This document shows positions 1-6,550 of a DNA stretch of 13,474 nt, one piece after another. Position numbers and translations under genes: made by a program. Origin of the DNA: an uncultured Bacilli bacterium (GTDB taxonomy: Bacteria; Bacillota_I; Bacilli_A; ML615J-28; CAG-313); NCBI GenBank assembly GCA_947627685.1, contig CANQWZ010000032.1, positions 1 through 13,474 of the forward strand, given 5' to 3'. Numbering within the stretch: position 1 is the first letter of the stretch; every line of letters starts with the position of its first letter. The notes below the pieces were generated by a model. That model was not told the origin of the DNA, made no database searches, and saw only the letters and a program-made list of their open reading frames with translations.

Positions 1-1
1 T

Positions 2-940
2 ATATTTGATATATGTTGGCATCTAAAAGATGATAAAATTGGTTATTTAAGTAATTTTAATGTTGATAGTATATATGTAAATGGTAATTTACCACTTGAT
101 AGTTTTGCAAAGTTTAAATATACTTTTGCTTTTGATAGTGATGAGATTATTTATGAATATGAAAAATATAAACCTGATAGTTTTAAAAAAGAGGTTTTAT
201 ATATTAATGGTAAACAGGTTGTTTATTTTGATCATGCGGATTCTACTCATAATTTTGTTTTGATAGATGAATGTAAAACTTTAAACATTAGTTTGTTAAA
301 AAATAATATGTCTATTATTAGATATATATATTACAATAGTAATTTAGCTAGCAATCATGTAATAGCTAAGATGATTGATTTTGTTAATAGGATGTTATTT
401 TTTAGTACATCATCAACTAGTGATTATGATGGTTTAGTTAATGAATCTACTTTTTTAACTGACTCCTTAAGTACTGATGATAATTTAAAAAAATTTAATC
501 AATTTCTTAAAGCAAATGAACTTGATTTTGATTTATCAATCGAAGAAAATCCTCTTAATAACAAAAAAATCATTATGGCCAATTACAAATATAAAAAAAT
601 CCCTTTACATCTAGTTACATCAGATGGTACTGACGCATTGATTCTTTATTTTTGTTGGTCATTAAGATTTAATAATTTAAGTTTTTTATATTTAGATGAA
701 TTTGATGCTCATTATCATTTTGAAGCATCAGAAAGAATTTTAAAATTAATTAATAGTGAAACATCTTTTCAAGCTATTCTTACTACCCATAATACAGCTT
801 TAATGAAAAATAATTTAACAAGACCCGATTGTTGTTATATTTTACATAATGGTAAGGTTATATCACTTGCAAGTAGAACCGAAAAAGAAATTAAAGAAGC
901 TCATAACCTTGAAAAGATGTATCGTAATGGAGCTTTTTAA
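2..940 (+). CDS. AAA15/ABC-type ATPase, 5' truncated (probable defence ATPase)
   Basis: The reading frame is open from base 2 with no start, so the gene begins upstream and about 312 C-terminal residues remain. The Walker A lysine loop is outside the window. Visible motifs fit an ABC/SMC-like AAA15 ATPase (AAA_21 type): a signature-like VTSDGTDAL at 614-640, a Walker B FLYLDEFDAH at 683-712 with the Asp-Glu pair, and an H-loop TTHNT with His at 788-790. The C-terminus HNLEKMYRNGAF resembles the end of AbiL-type ATPases. A TTG at 260 could be taken as a start, but the same frame upstream reads as normal protein, so I do not use it. The stop overlaps the start of the TOPRIM-like gene by one base, which implies translational coupling. 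Family knowledge: such ATPases sense phage infection and control a toxic partner. That role here is inference. Confidence 0.8.
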   Translation: MFDICWHLKDDKIGYLSNFNVDSIYVNGNLPLDSFAKFKYTFAFDSDEIIYEYEKYKPDSFKKEVLYINGKQVVYFDHADSTHNFVLIDECKTLNISLLKNNMSIIRYIYYNSNLASNHVIAKMIDFVNRMLFFSTSSTSDYDGLVNESTFLTDSLSTDDNLKKFNQFLKANELDFDLSIEENPLNNKKIIMANYKYKKIPLHLVTSDGTDALILYFCWSLRFNNLSFLYLDEFDAHYHFEASERILKLINSETSFQAILTTHNTALMKNNLTRPDCCYILHNGKVISLASRTEKEIKEAHNLEKMYRNGAF

Positions 941-1677
941 TGAAAAATATTTTACTAATTGTTGAGGGGGCTAAAACAGAAGTTAATATTTTTTCTAAAA
1001 TAGCAAGCATTTATAAAGATGGTGATACTAATTTTTGTTTTTTCTCTTATCAAACCAATATTTATCAGCTATATGAAAATATTAACCAATATGGTAGAGA
1101 TTTTGTTGATACAATTGATGTTTTAAGAAAGATGTGCAAAACAAATGAAGATAAAGAGGTATTAAAACAAAACTTTGCATATATATATTTAATCTTTGAT
1201 TATGATTGTCAAGATCCAAATTATCAAAAAAATAAGCTTGAAGATCTTGTTGGTTGGTTTGATGATGAAACCGATAGAGGTAAGCTTTATTTAAACTATC
1301 CAATGGTGGAATCATTTATGGATCATAGTAATTATAATCTTAGTAAATATAATAAACTTTATATTAAAGCTAGTAAATTAAATGGTAAGTATTATAAGAG
1401 TTTAGTTAAAAAAAGAGGTTATAATAAAGATATGAACCTTTATACTAAAGATGATTTTGATCAATTATCTTTGATAAATATTTATAAGGCCTTTTATCTT
1501 TTAGATATGGTAGATAAGATAAATTATCAATCATATCTAAATAATATAAAGGGGCAAGACATTCTTAAAAAGGTAACTTTTATTTATGACCATTATCAAA
1601 AGATTCCCATTCTTAATACTTCTATTTATTTTTTAGTAGATTATTATGGTAAAAAATATTTTAATGAACTTTTTTAG
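940..1677 (+). CDS. TOPRIM-like (AbiLii/RloB/DUF4435-like) partner protein
   Basis: This 245-residue protein opens with a beta strand and LIVEGAKTE (residues 6-14), the glutamate motif of TOPRIM domains. A hydrophobic strand ending FDYD follows (Asp87 and Asp89), matching the TOPRIM DxD metal site. A later YPMVESF (about 120-126) is typical of AbiLii/RloB-like proteins as I remember them. TOPRIM domains bind metal and cut or join nucleic acid; in OLD and PARIS (AriB) systems they act as the nuclease effector of an AAA ATPase. The start is supported by GGAG at 929-932, inside the last codons of the ATPase. The two genes thus form one translational unit. The fold call is from motifs only. The exact system is unresolved because the ATPase N-terminus is missing. 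Confidence 0.68.
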   Translation: MKNILLIVEGAKTEVNIFSKIASIYKDGDTNFCFFSYQTNIYQLYENINQYGRDFVDTIDVLRKMCKTNEDKEVLKQNFAYIYLIFDYDCQDPNYQKNKLEDLVGWFDDETDRGKLYLNYPMVESFMDHSNYNLSKYNKLYIKASKLNGKYYKSLVKKRGYNKDMNLYTKDDFDQLSLINIYKAFYLLDMVDKINYQSYLNNIKGQDILKKVTFIYDHYQKIPILNTSIYFLVDYYGKKYFNELF

Positions 1678-1690
1678 AAAGAGGTAATTC

Positions 1691-2626
1691 ATGTTTTTAG
1701 CAATATATGATAAAATAAAAGAATACCAAACCATTATTATTCATCGTCACTTAAGACCTGATGGTGATTGTCTAGGTGCACAAATGGGGCTCAAAAAAGC
1801 CATTTTAGCCACTTTTCCATCCAAGTGTGTAAAAGTAGTAGGGGATCAAATGATGCGTTATAATTGGATGGGTTTTATGGATGAGGTAAGCGATGAGTTA
1901 TATAAGGGTGCTTTAGTAATTGTGGTTGATAGTGGTGCTGAAAAATTAATTAGTGATGAAAGATATAAAAAAGGTGACTTTTTAATTAAAATTGATCATC
2001 ACATTCCTCAAGGTGAATATGGCGATATTAGTTTAGTTGATACAACTTATGAATCATGTTGTGGTATCATTACTAGTTTAATTAAAGAAACGCCTCTTGT
2101 TATGAATAGTGAGGTTGCTAGTTTGTTATTTTGTGGTCTTGTTACCGATAGTGGTCGTTTTAGATATTCACAAACAAATGCTACAACTTTTATGAATGCC
2201 TCATATTTAATGTCTTTTGGTATCGATACAGAATATATATATAATAATTTATATGTTGAAAAATTAGAAAACGTTAAACTAAAAGCAAAGCTTATTACTA
2301 AATTTAAAGTAACTGAAGATGGTGTGGCATATCTTATTAATAAATGGAGTGATGTTGTAAAATACAATGTAGGGATTTTTGATATCTCAAGAGGTATGGT
2401 AAACATCATGTCGGGAATTGAAGGAATAGACATTTGGGCTAATTTTACCGAAAATGAAAATGGTGAAGTTTATTGTGAATTTAGATCAAATGGTAAAAAT
2501 GTCAATAAAGTAGCTACGCTTTTTGATGGTGGAGGCCATCTTCAAGCAAGTGGATGTACAATTAAAAGTATTAAGGAAATAAAAAAAGTAATAAAAGAGT
2601 TAAATCTTTTAGCAAAGGAAAAATAA
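1691..2626 (+). CDS. DHH/DHHA1 phosphoesterase, NrnA-like (copy 1)
   Basis: A 311-residue protein of the NrnA/pAp-phosphatase group. These cytosolic enzymes remove nucleotides from very short RNAs or pApA and dephosphorylate pAp, using Mn ions. Visible metal-site motifs are HRHLRPDGD (His18, His20, Asp24, Asp26), VVDSG (Asp80), the DHH triad at 102-104 and TDSGRFRY (Asp153). The DHHA1 substrate-binding domain ends in GGGHLQASG (about 280-288). All expected catalytic residues are present, and the length is normal for NrnA. An AAAGAGG ribosome site at 1678-1684 supports the start. The next gene is a paralogue in the same order of motifs, beginning two bases after this stop. Substrate specificity cannot be read from sequence. 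Confidence 0.9.
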   Translation: MFLAIYDKIKEYQTIIIHRHLRPDGDCLGAQMGLKKAILATFPSKCVKVVGDQMMRYNWMGFMDEVSDELYKGALVIVVDSGAEKLISDERYKKGDFLIKIDHHIPQGEYGDISLVDTTYESCCGIITSLIKETPLVMNSEVASLLFCGLVTDSGRFRYSQTNATTFMNASYLMSFGIDTEYIYNNLYVEKLENVKLKAKLITKFKVTEDGVAYLINKWSDVVKYNVGIFDISRGMVNIMSGIEGIDIWANFTENENGEVYCEFRSNGKNVNKVATLFDGGGHLQASGCTIKSIKEIKKVIKELNLLAKEK

Positions 2627-2627
2627 A

Positions 2628-3629
2628 ATGATTGATGAAATTTTAGAAAAAATAAAAACATATAAAAGAATAATTATCCATCGTCACATTAGACCTGATG
2701 GGGACTGTATAGGTTCACAAAGAGCCTTAAAAGAAGCTATCTTACTAAACTTTCCCGATAAAGAAGTATACGCTGTAGGTGATGAAATACCTTCTTTTAT
2801 TAAAGAATATGGCATAATTGATGAAGTTAGTAAGGATATGTATAAAGGATCACTAGTAATTGTTGTAGATACCGGTACAAGAGTAAGAATTTGTAATGAT
2901 AACTATGCTTTAGGAGAGTGTATAATTAAAATTGATCACCATGATGATAGTGAAGACTATGCTTCTATTAATTATGTAGATCCTTTATCACCTGCTTGTG
3001 CATCAATTCTTGTAAGACTATTTAAACAGTGGCATTTTAAATTAAACAAAGATATAGCTACTTATTTATATCTTGCTATTACAACTGATACAGGTCGTTT
3101 TAGATATCGTGGTGTAAATGAAGAAGTTTTAAATAATGCGGGATACTTATTATCTTATGGCGTTGATACGGAAAAATTATATACATCTATTTATATTAAA
3201 GATGATGTAACTTATAAATTACAAGGTTATGTTTATCAACATTTCAAAAAAACACCAAATGGTGTTGCATATATGTATTTTACTAAAAAGATGATGGCTA
3301 AATTTAATGTTACAAAAGAAGATGCGGCCAATTTAGTAAATGCACTAGATGGTATTAGAGGTTCACTTATTTGGGTGGTTTTTGTTGATCAATTAAAAAA
3401 GCACAAGAAAAATGTTTCATCTAAAGAAGAAGACCCAGGCTGTGAAATCAGGGTTAGACTACGTTCAAGATATGTTGCTATTAATGAAGTAGGTACGCAT
3501 TACCGCGGTGGAGGTCATCTTCAAGCAGCTGGTGCAATCATTTATTCTAAGAAAGAAATGAAAAGTCTTCTTCAAGAATTAGATACATTATTAAAAACCT
3601 TTAAAGAACAAAATCCGATGTTGTATTAG
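2628..3629 (+). CDS. DHH/DHHA1 phosphoesterase, NrnA-like (copy 2)
   Basis: A 333-residue paralogue of the preceding protein. It keeps HRHIRPDGD (18-26), VVDTG (Asp81), DHH (103-105), TDTGRFRY (from 153) and GGGHLQAAG (294-302), so it should be catalytically competent. It differs by a charged, Lys/Glu-rich insertion around residues 255-270 within the DHHA1 domain, absent from copy 1, which could alter substrate choice. Its ribosome site AAAGGA (2614-2619) lies in the last codons of copy 1, and only one base separates stop and start, so the two are co-translated. Tandem DHH genes suggest a duplication followed by divergence. Different roles (nanoRNA, pAp or pApA from c-di-AMP) are possible, but this is inference. 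Confidence 0.9.
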   Translation: MIDEILEKIKTYKRIIIHRHIRPDGDCIGSQRALKEAILLNFPDKEVYAVGDEIPSFIKEYGIIDEVSKDMYKGSLVIVVDTGTRVRICNDNYALGECIIKIDHHDDSEDYASINYVDPLSPACASILVRLFKQWHFKLNKDIATYLYLAITTDTGRFRYRGVNEEVLNNAGYLLSYGVDTEKLYTSIYIKDDVTYKLQGYVYQHFKKTPNGVAYMYFTKKMMAKFNVTKEDAANLVNALDGIRGSLIWVVFVDQLKKHKKNVSSKEEDPGCEIRVRLRSRYVAINEVGTHYRGGGHLQAAGAIIYSKKEMKSLLQELDTLLKTFKEQNPMLY

Positions 3630-3641
3630 AAAGAAAATCTT

Positions 3642-4385
3642 ATGAAAATATTAGTAACAAATGATGATGGTATTGATAGTTTAGGCCTAAAAATACTAAC
3701 ACAAAAGCTTTTAAAATATACCACCGATATCTTAGTTGTAGCCCCATCTAACCAAATGAGCGCAACTTCCCAAAAAATATCCTTAACTACAGGATTAAAA
3801 GTAGAAGAAGAAAAAGCTTTTTTACAAGGCGTTTTAGCTTATAAAGTAAATGGCACACCATGTGATTGTATAAGGGTAGCTATTCATATTTTAAATTATC
3901 AACCCGATTTAATCTTTTCAGGGGCTAATAATGGCTTTAATGTAGGTGATGATATTTTATATTCAGGTACTGTTGCAAGTTGTTTTGAAGGTGCTCTTTA
4001 TAATATTAAAAGTGTAGCAATATCATGCTATGATAATCGTTTTTTAGGAATGAAGTATTTTGACCCTTTACTTACTTACTTATTTAAAAGTAAGATCTAT
4101 TGTGATAGTATGATTTTAAATATCAATATTCCTAATAATCCTAAAAGCCTAAAAATAACTAATCAAGGCAGGATTTATTACGATACTAATTATATCAAAA
4201 AGCCTAATAACTTATATTATTTACAAGGGGCTTTAAATATGGAAAAAAGTATGCAAGATGAAAACGCCGATGTCTTTGCTATATATAATGATATCATATC
4301 AATAACGCCTCTTACTACCGATAGAATAGATAAAGATATATATAAAAAGGTAACTAAAGTTATAAAAGAAAAAGCCTCTTCATAA
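3642..4385 (+). CDS. surE: 5'-nucleotidase SurE
   Basis: A 247-residue protein of normal SurE length. SurE is a metal-dependent phosphatase acting on nucleoside 5'- and 3'-monophosphates and related short phosphates. The N-terminal MKILVTNDDG carries the paired metal aspartates (Asp8, Asp9). The metal serine is in NQMSATS (Ser40), and the metal asparagine in FSGANNGFNVG (Asn96). The hallmark YSGTVASCFEGAL (107-119) is also present. It lies 12 bases after copy 2 of the DHH genes with a weak ribosome site (AGAAAG) and no promoter that I can see, so it probably belongs to their operon. A role downstream of oligonucleotide breakdown is a reasonable inference. Confidence 0.93.
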   Translation: MKILVTNDDGIDSLGLKILTQKLLKYTTDILVVAPSNQMSATSQKISLTTGLKVEEEKAFLQGVLAYKVNGTPCDCIRVAIHILNYQPDLIFSGANNGFNVGDDILYSGTVASCFEGALYNIKSVAISCYDNRFLGMKYFDPLLTYLFKSKIYCDSMILNINIPNNPKSLKITNQGRIYYDTNYIKKPNNLYYLQGALNMEKSMQDENADVFAIYNDIISITPLTTDRIDKDIYKKVTKVIKEKASS

Positions 4386-4404
4386 AATAGAAGGGGTGAA
4401 AATA

Positions 4405-4593
4405 ATGAAAGTATTAAAATTTATTAAATGGTTAATAAAAGCTTTAGTATTAGGAGTTGCAATCATTTTAGGCTTTAATTTACTTGGGGCATATTTTAAC
4501 TTAAATATTCCCTTTAATATTTATACTATTATGATTGTTGGCATTCTTAGAGTGCCGGGCTTAGTTATGATTTTAATATTTTTAATGCTTTAG
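4405..4593 (+). CDS. bofA: BofA-family small membrane protein
   Basis: A 62-residue hydrophobic protein with two predicted membrane segments (about 8-28 and 43-61). Family marks are GFNLLG (23-28), IPFN (35-38) and GILRVPG (46-52), matching the C-terminal BofA pattern in which two small residues and a PG turn are conserved. BofA holds the SpoIVFB membrane protease inactive in the outer forespore membrane until pro-sigma-K is to be cut. The protein is shorter than the Bacillus one and has Arg49 where Gly is usual, so it is a BofA homologue, with function inferred. I choose ATG 4405 over the in-frame GTG 4396 because AAGGGG (4391-4396) sits eight bases before it. It follows surE by 19 bases rather than recR as in Bacillus. 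Confidence 0.72.
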   Translation: MKVLKFIKWLIKALVLGVAIILGFNLLGAYFNLNIPFNIYTIMIVGILRVPGLVMILIFLML

Positions 4594-4607
4594 AAAAGGA
4601 ATAAAAA

Positions 4608-5000
4608 ATGAAAGAAGTTTTTATTGATTTTAATTTATCAGTAAGTGATGGTGCTAATACTAGTTTTACAACGATTGGAACATATGAAATAAAAGATGAT
4701 ATCATAAATATTTGTTTTGTTGAAGAAACCGATCTTAAAGCAAATACTTCTTTATATATATATCAAGATCGTATTAAGATTAAAAGAAGTGGCCCCTTAA
4801 TGATGGAATCCGAATTTATCATGGAAGAAGCAACCACCATCAAGATAATGGCTGATTTTGGTTATCAACTGGCAATGAATAATTATACTAATTATTTAGA
4901 AATAAATGAAAATAGCATTCAAATTATCTATCAAACCGAAATGGATAAAGAACAAAAATTAACTCATAATTTAACAATAAAATGGTCCGATGTAAATTAA
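4608..5000 (+). CDS. YwiB/DUF1934-family calycin-like protein
   Basis: A 130-residue soluble protein made of alternating beta strands without signal or membrane segment. The opening strand, the GTYEIKDDIINICFVEET block (about 24-41), the RSGPLMMESEFIMEE stretch (about 59-73) and a following hydrophobic strand fit the DUF1934/YwiB family, which has a small calycin-like barrel and no established biochemical role. In Bacillus this gene lies near argS and rpoE; here rpoE follows directly, which supports the assignment. AAAAGGA (4594-4600), eight bases before ATG, supports the start. It probably shares the transcript of bofA and surE. No enzyme motif is visible. Confidence 0.72.
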   Translation: MKEVFIDFNLSVSDGANTSFTTIGTYEIKDDIINICFVEETDLKANTSLYIYQDRIKIKRSGPLMMESEFIMEEATTIKIMADFGYQLAMNNYTNYLEINENSIQIIYQTEMDKEQKLTHNLTIKWSDVN

Positions 5001-5013
5001 TAACCTTTTTAAT

Positions 5014-5042
5014 TTGCAAAAAAATATAAAATATAGTATAAT
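5014..5042 (+). promoter_or_regulatory. Sigma-A promoter of rpoE
   Basis: TTGCAA (5014-5019) and TATAAT (5037-5042) are separated by 17 bases in the gap before rpoE. The spacer begins with a run of A. No competing promoter is visible. Confidence 0.75.
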
Positions 5043-5086
5043 ACGAAAAGTAAATATAGTAGTAAAATAATATGGGAGGAAAAATT

Positions 5087-5608
5087 ATGGCTAGTAAAGA
5101 TAAAGAAAAGTCATTATTGGAAATTGCAATTGAGCTTTTGGATATGAAAAAGAAACCTCAAAAAATCAACACCATTTTAAAAGAAGTAATGGAAATAAAA
5201 GGTGTTAAAGCATCGGTTGCTAAAGAACTTGCGCCACAATTTATTTTAGATTTCATGCAATCAGGTTATTTTGTTTATTGTGGTGATGAATGTTGGGACT
5301 TAAAAGATCGTCAACCTACTTCTGTTTTAGATAAAGAAGGTGGCGATTATGAAGATATTTATGAAGATGATGAAGATGTAAAACAAAATGAATTAAAAGA
5401 TGATATGTATTTAGATAATCAATCCCAAGAAAAAGATGATGATGACGACGATGATGATAGCCTAGATAAAGAAATGGATGATGATTTGGCTAAAGCCTTC
5501 GATGATTTCGATAATCTTGGTTTAGTTGAAGTAACACCTGGTGAAGATAGTATTGATGATGACGATGATGATGACGATGATGACGATGATGAGGATGATG
5601 ATATCTAA
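5087..5608 (+). CDS. rpoE: DNA-directed RNA polymerase subunit delta
   Basis: A 173-residue protein with the delta-subunit layout: an N-terminal folded HARE-HTH domain (about 6-75, ending in the characteristic CGDECWDLKDRQP) and a long disordered acidic tail. The delta subunit is specific to Bacillota. It binds core RNA polymerase, speeds recycling and makes promoters more sensitive to initiating-NTP levels. The tail holds an eight-Asp run encoded at 5435-5458 and a twelve-Asp run at 5555-5590, followed by Glu and three more Asp. I start at ATG 5087 because GGGAGG (5074-5079) is seven bases upstream; the earlier ATG at 5072 overlaps that site. It has its own promoter and terminator. The name refers to delta, not to the sigma-E factor called rpoE in enterobacteria. 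Confidence 0.93.
   Translation: MASKDKEKSLLEIAIELLDMKKKPQKINTILKEVMEIKGVKASVAKELAPQFILDFMQSGYFVYCGDECWDLKDRQPTSVLDKEGGDYEDIYEDDEDVKQNELKDDMYLDNQSQEKDDDDDDDDSLDKEMDDDLAKAFDDFDNLGLVEVTPGEDSIDDDDDDDDDDDDEDDDI
5435..5458 (+). repeat. GAT/GAC triplet repeat in rpoE (8 Asp codons)
   Basis: Eight consecutive Asp codons, mostly GAT with two GAC, in the acidic tail of the delta subunit. Changes of repeat number by whole triplets would keep the frame. Confidence 0.9.
5555..5602 (+). repeat. GAT/GAC triplet repeat in rpoE (C-terminal)
   Basis: Twelve Asp codons, one GAG and three more GAT codons directly before the final Ile codon. GAT and GAC are interspersed, which would lower but not abolish strand slippage. 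Confidence 0.9.
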
Positions 5609-5614
5609 TATGGC

Positions 5615-5641
5615 AAGGTGATAAAGTTTTATCACCTTTTT
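5615..5641 (+). terminator. Intrinsic terminator after rpoE
   Basis: A perfect stem of AAGGTGATAA with TTATCACCTT and a four-base loop, followed by T residues, seven bases after the rpoE stop. The ksgA start is only 14 bases beyond it. Confidence 0.85.
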
Positions 5642-5655
5642 AAATTATTAAGCAT

Positions 5656-6507
5656 ATGAAAAAAGAACAAGTACAAAAAATATTACAAGAAAATAATATC
5701 AAAGTAAAAAAACACTATGGTCAAAATTTCTTAATTGATCAAGATGTATTACTAAAAATGAAGAAAGCTATTAATATTGATGAAGATACATATGTTTTAG
5801 AAATAGGTCCTGGCCTTGGTTTTTTAACTGACTATTTAAGCCAATATGCTAAAAAAGTGCTTTGTTATGAAATAGATGAAGATATGGTAAAAGTATTAAA
5901 ACAAAAAAATTATCCTAATGTTACGATAATTTGTGATGATTTCTTAAAAAGAAATTTAGATAAAGATATCAGTGATTATTTAGATAATCAAAAAATAGTT
6001 ATCGTTGCCAATCTTCCCTACTATATAACGACCCCTATTTTGTTAAAAATATTAGAAGAAACATCAAAAGTATCAAGAATGCTTTTAATGATGCAATATG
6101 AAGTAGCTTGTAGAATATGTGGCATGCCTTTAACGAAAGATTATAATGCTTTAAGCGTTTTAGTACAATATTATACGAGTCCTAAAATGCTATTTAAAGT
6201 TTTGCCAACTTCCTTTATACCTATACCCGGTGTTGATAGTGCTGTTGTAGAGTTAACTTATAAAAATAGTTTATATTACTTGCTTGATCAAACCTTCTTT
6301 TTACAGTTTAATCGTAATATCTTTTCCCAAAGAAGAAAAACCATCCTAAATAATATCAAAAAGCATTATGATATAAAAACAGATGTTATTTTAGAAGTCT
6401 TAAAAAGTAATAACTTAGATCCATCTTTAAGAGCAGAGGCATTAAAAGTAGAAGATATTGTTTTGCTAGCTAATGCTTTTTATAAATTGTCGATAAAAAA
6501 TAACTAA
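5656..6507 (+). CDS. ksgA: 16S rRNA dimethyladenosine transferase KsgA/RsmA
   Basis: A 283-residue protein with all family hallmarks: KKHYGQNFL (18-26), the SAM-binding motif LEIGPGLGFLT (48-58), the acidic Glu72 after the second strand and the adenine-clamping motif NLPYYIT (119-125). It dimethylates two adjacent adenines in helix 45 near the 3' end of 16S rRNA, a late step of 30S assembly. The start matches the usual N-terminal length, yet no Shine-Dalgarno sequence precedes it: the bases before ATG are TTAAGCAT. It lies just past the rpoE terminator, so expression needs read-through or an undetected promoter. It is followed by yabG and ispE, as in Bacillus. Confidence 0.95.
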   Translation: MKKEQVQKILQENNIKVKKHYGQNFLIDQDVLLKMKKAINIDEDTYVLEIGPGLGFLTDYLSQYAKKVLCYEIDEDMVKVLKQKNYPNVTIICDDFLKRNLDKDISDYLDNQKIVIVANLPYYITTPILLKILEETSKVSRMLLMMQYEVACRICGMPLTKDYNALSVLVQYYTSPKMLFKVLPTSFIPIPGVDSAVVELTYKNSLYYLLDQTFFLQFNRNIFSQRRKTILNNIKKHYDIKTDVILEVLKSNNLDPSLRAEALKVEDIVLLANAFYKLSIKNN

Positions 6508-6534
6508 CAACTAACGGCTTTTTCACATATAATA
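6506..6534 (+). promoter_or_regulatory. Candidate sigma-K/sigma-E promoter of yabG
   Basis: AACA (6506-6509), 16 bases, then CATATAATA (6526-6534) fits the sigma-K pattern mACm-N16-CATAnnnTA. The -10 also fits sigma-E (CATAnAnT). It lies in the 43-base gap before yabG, a gene known to be sigma-K dependent in Bacillus subtilis. Because the region is AT-rich, and TATAAT is contained in the box, a sigma-A reading of the -10 alone remains possible, but no good -35 goes with it. Confidence 0.5.
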
Positions 6535-6550
6535 TCAATAGGTGATTTAA

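Noticed and set aside
81..263. Open frame on the plus strand in another frame of the left edge
   Set aside because: The ATPase frame is open through the whole stretch and reads as normal protein; this one is Leu/Ile-rich shadow sequence without a ribosome site.
1082..1315. Minus-strand open frame inside the TOPRIM-like gene
   Set aside because: No ribosome site or family resemblance; the plus-strand gene has clear motifs.
2047..2433. Minus-strand open frame of 128 codons inside the first DHH gene
   Set aside because: It mirrors a well-supported gene and has no recognisable domain.
4994..5015. Possible terminator AAATTAA/TTAATTT after the DUF1934 gene
   Set aside because: The stem has only A-T pairs and no proper T tail; it would be too weak.
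5555..5602. GAT repeat as a CRISPR-like or regulatory tandem array
   Set aside because: It is in frame, encodes the acidic tail typical of the delta subunit and has no spacer structure.
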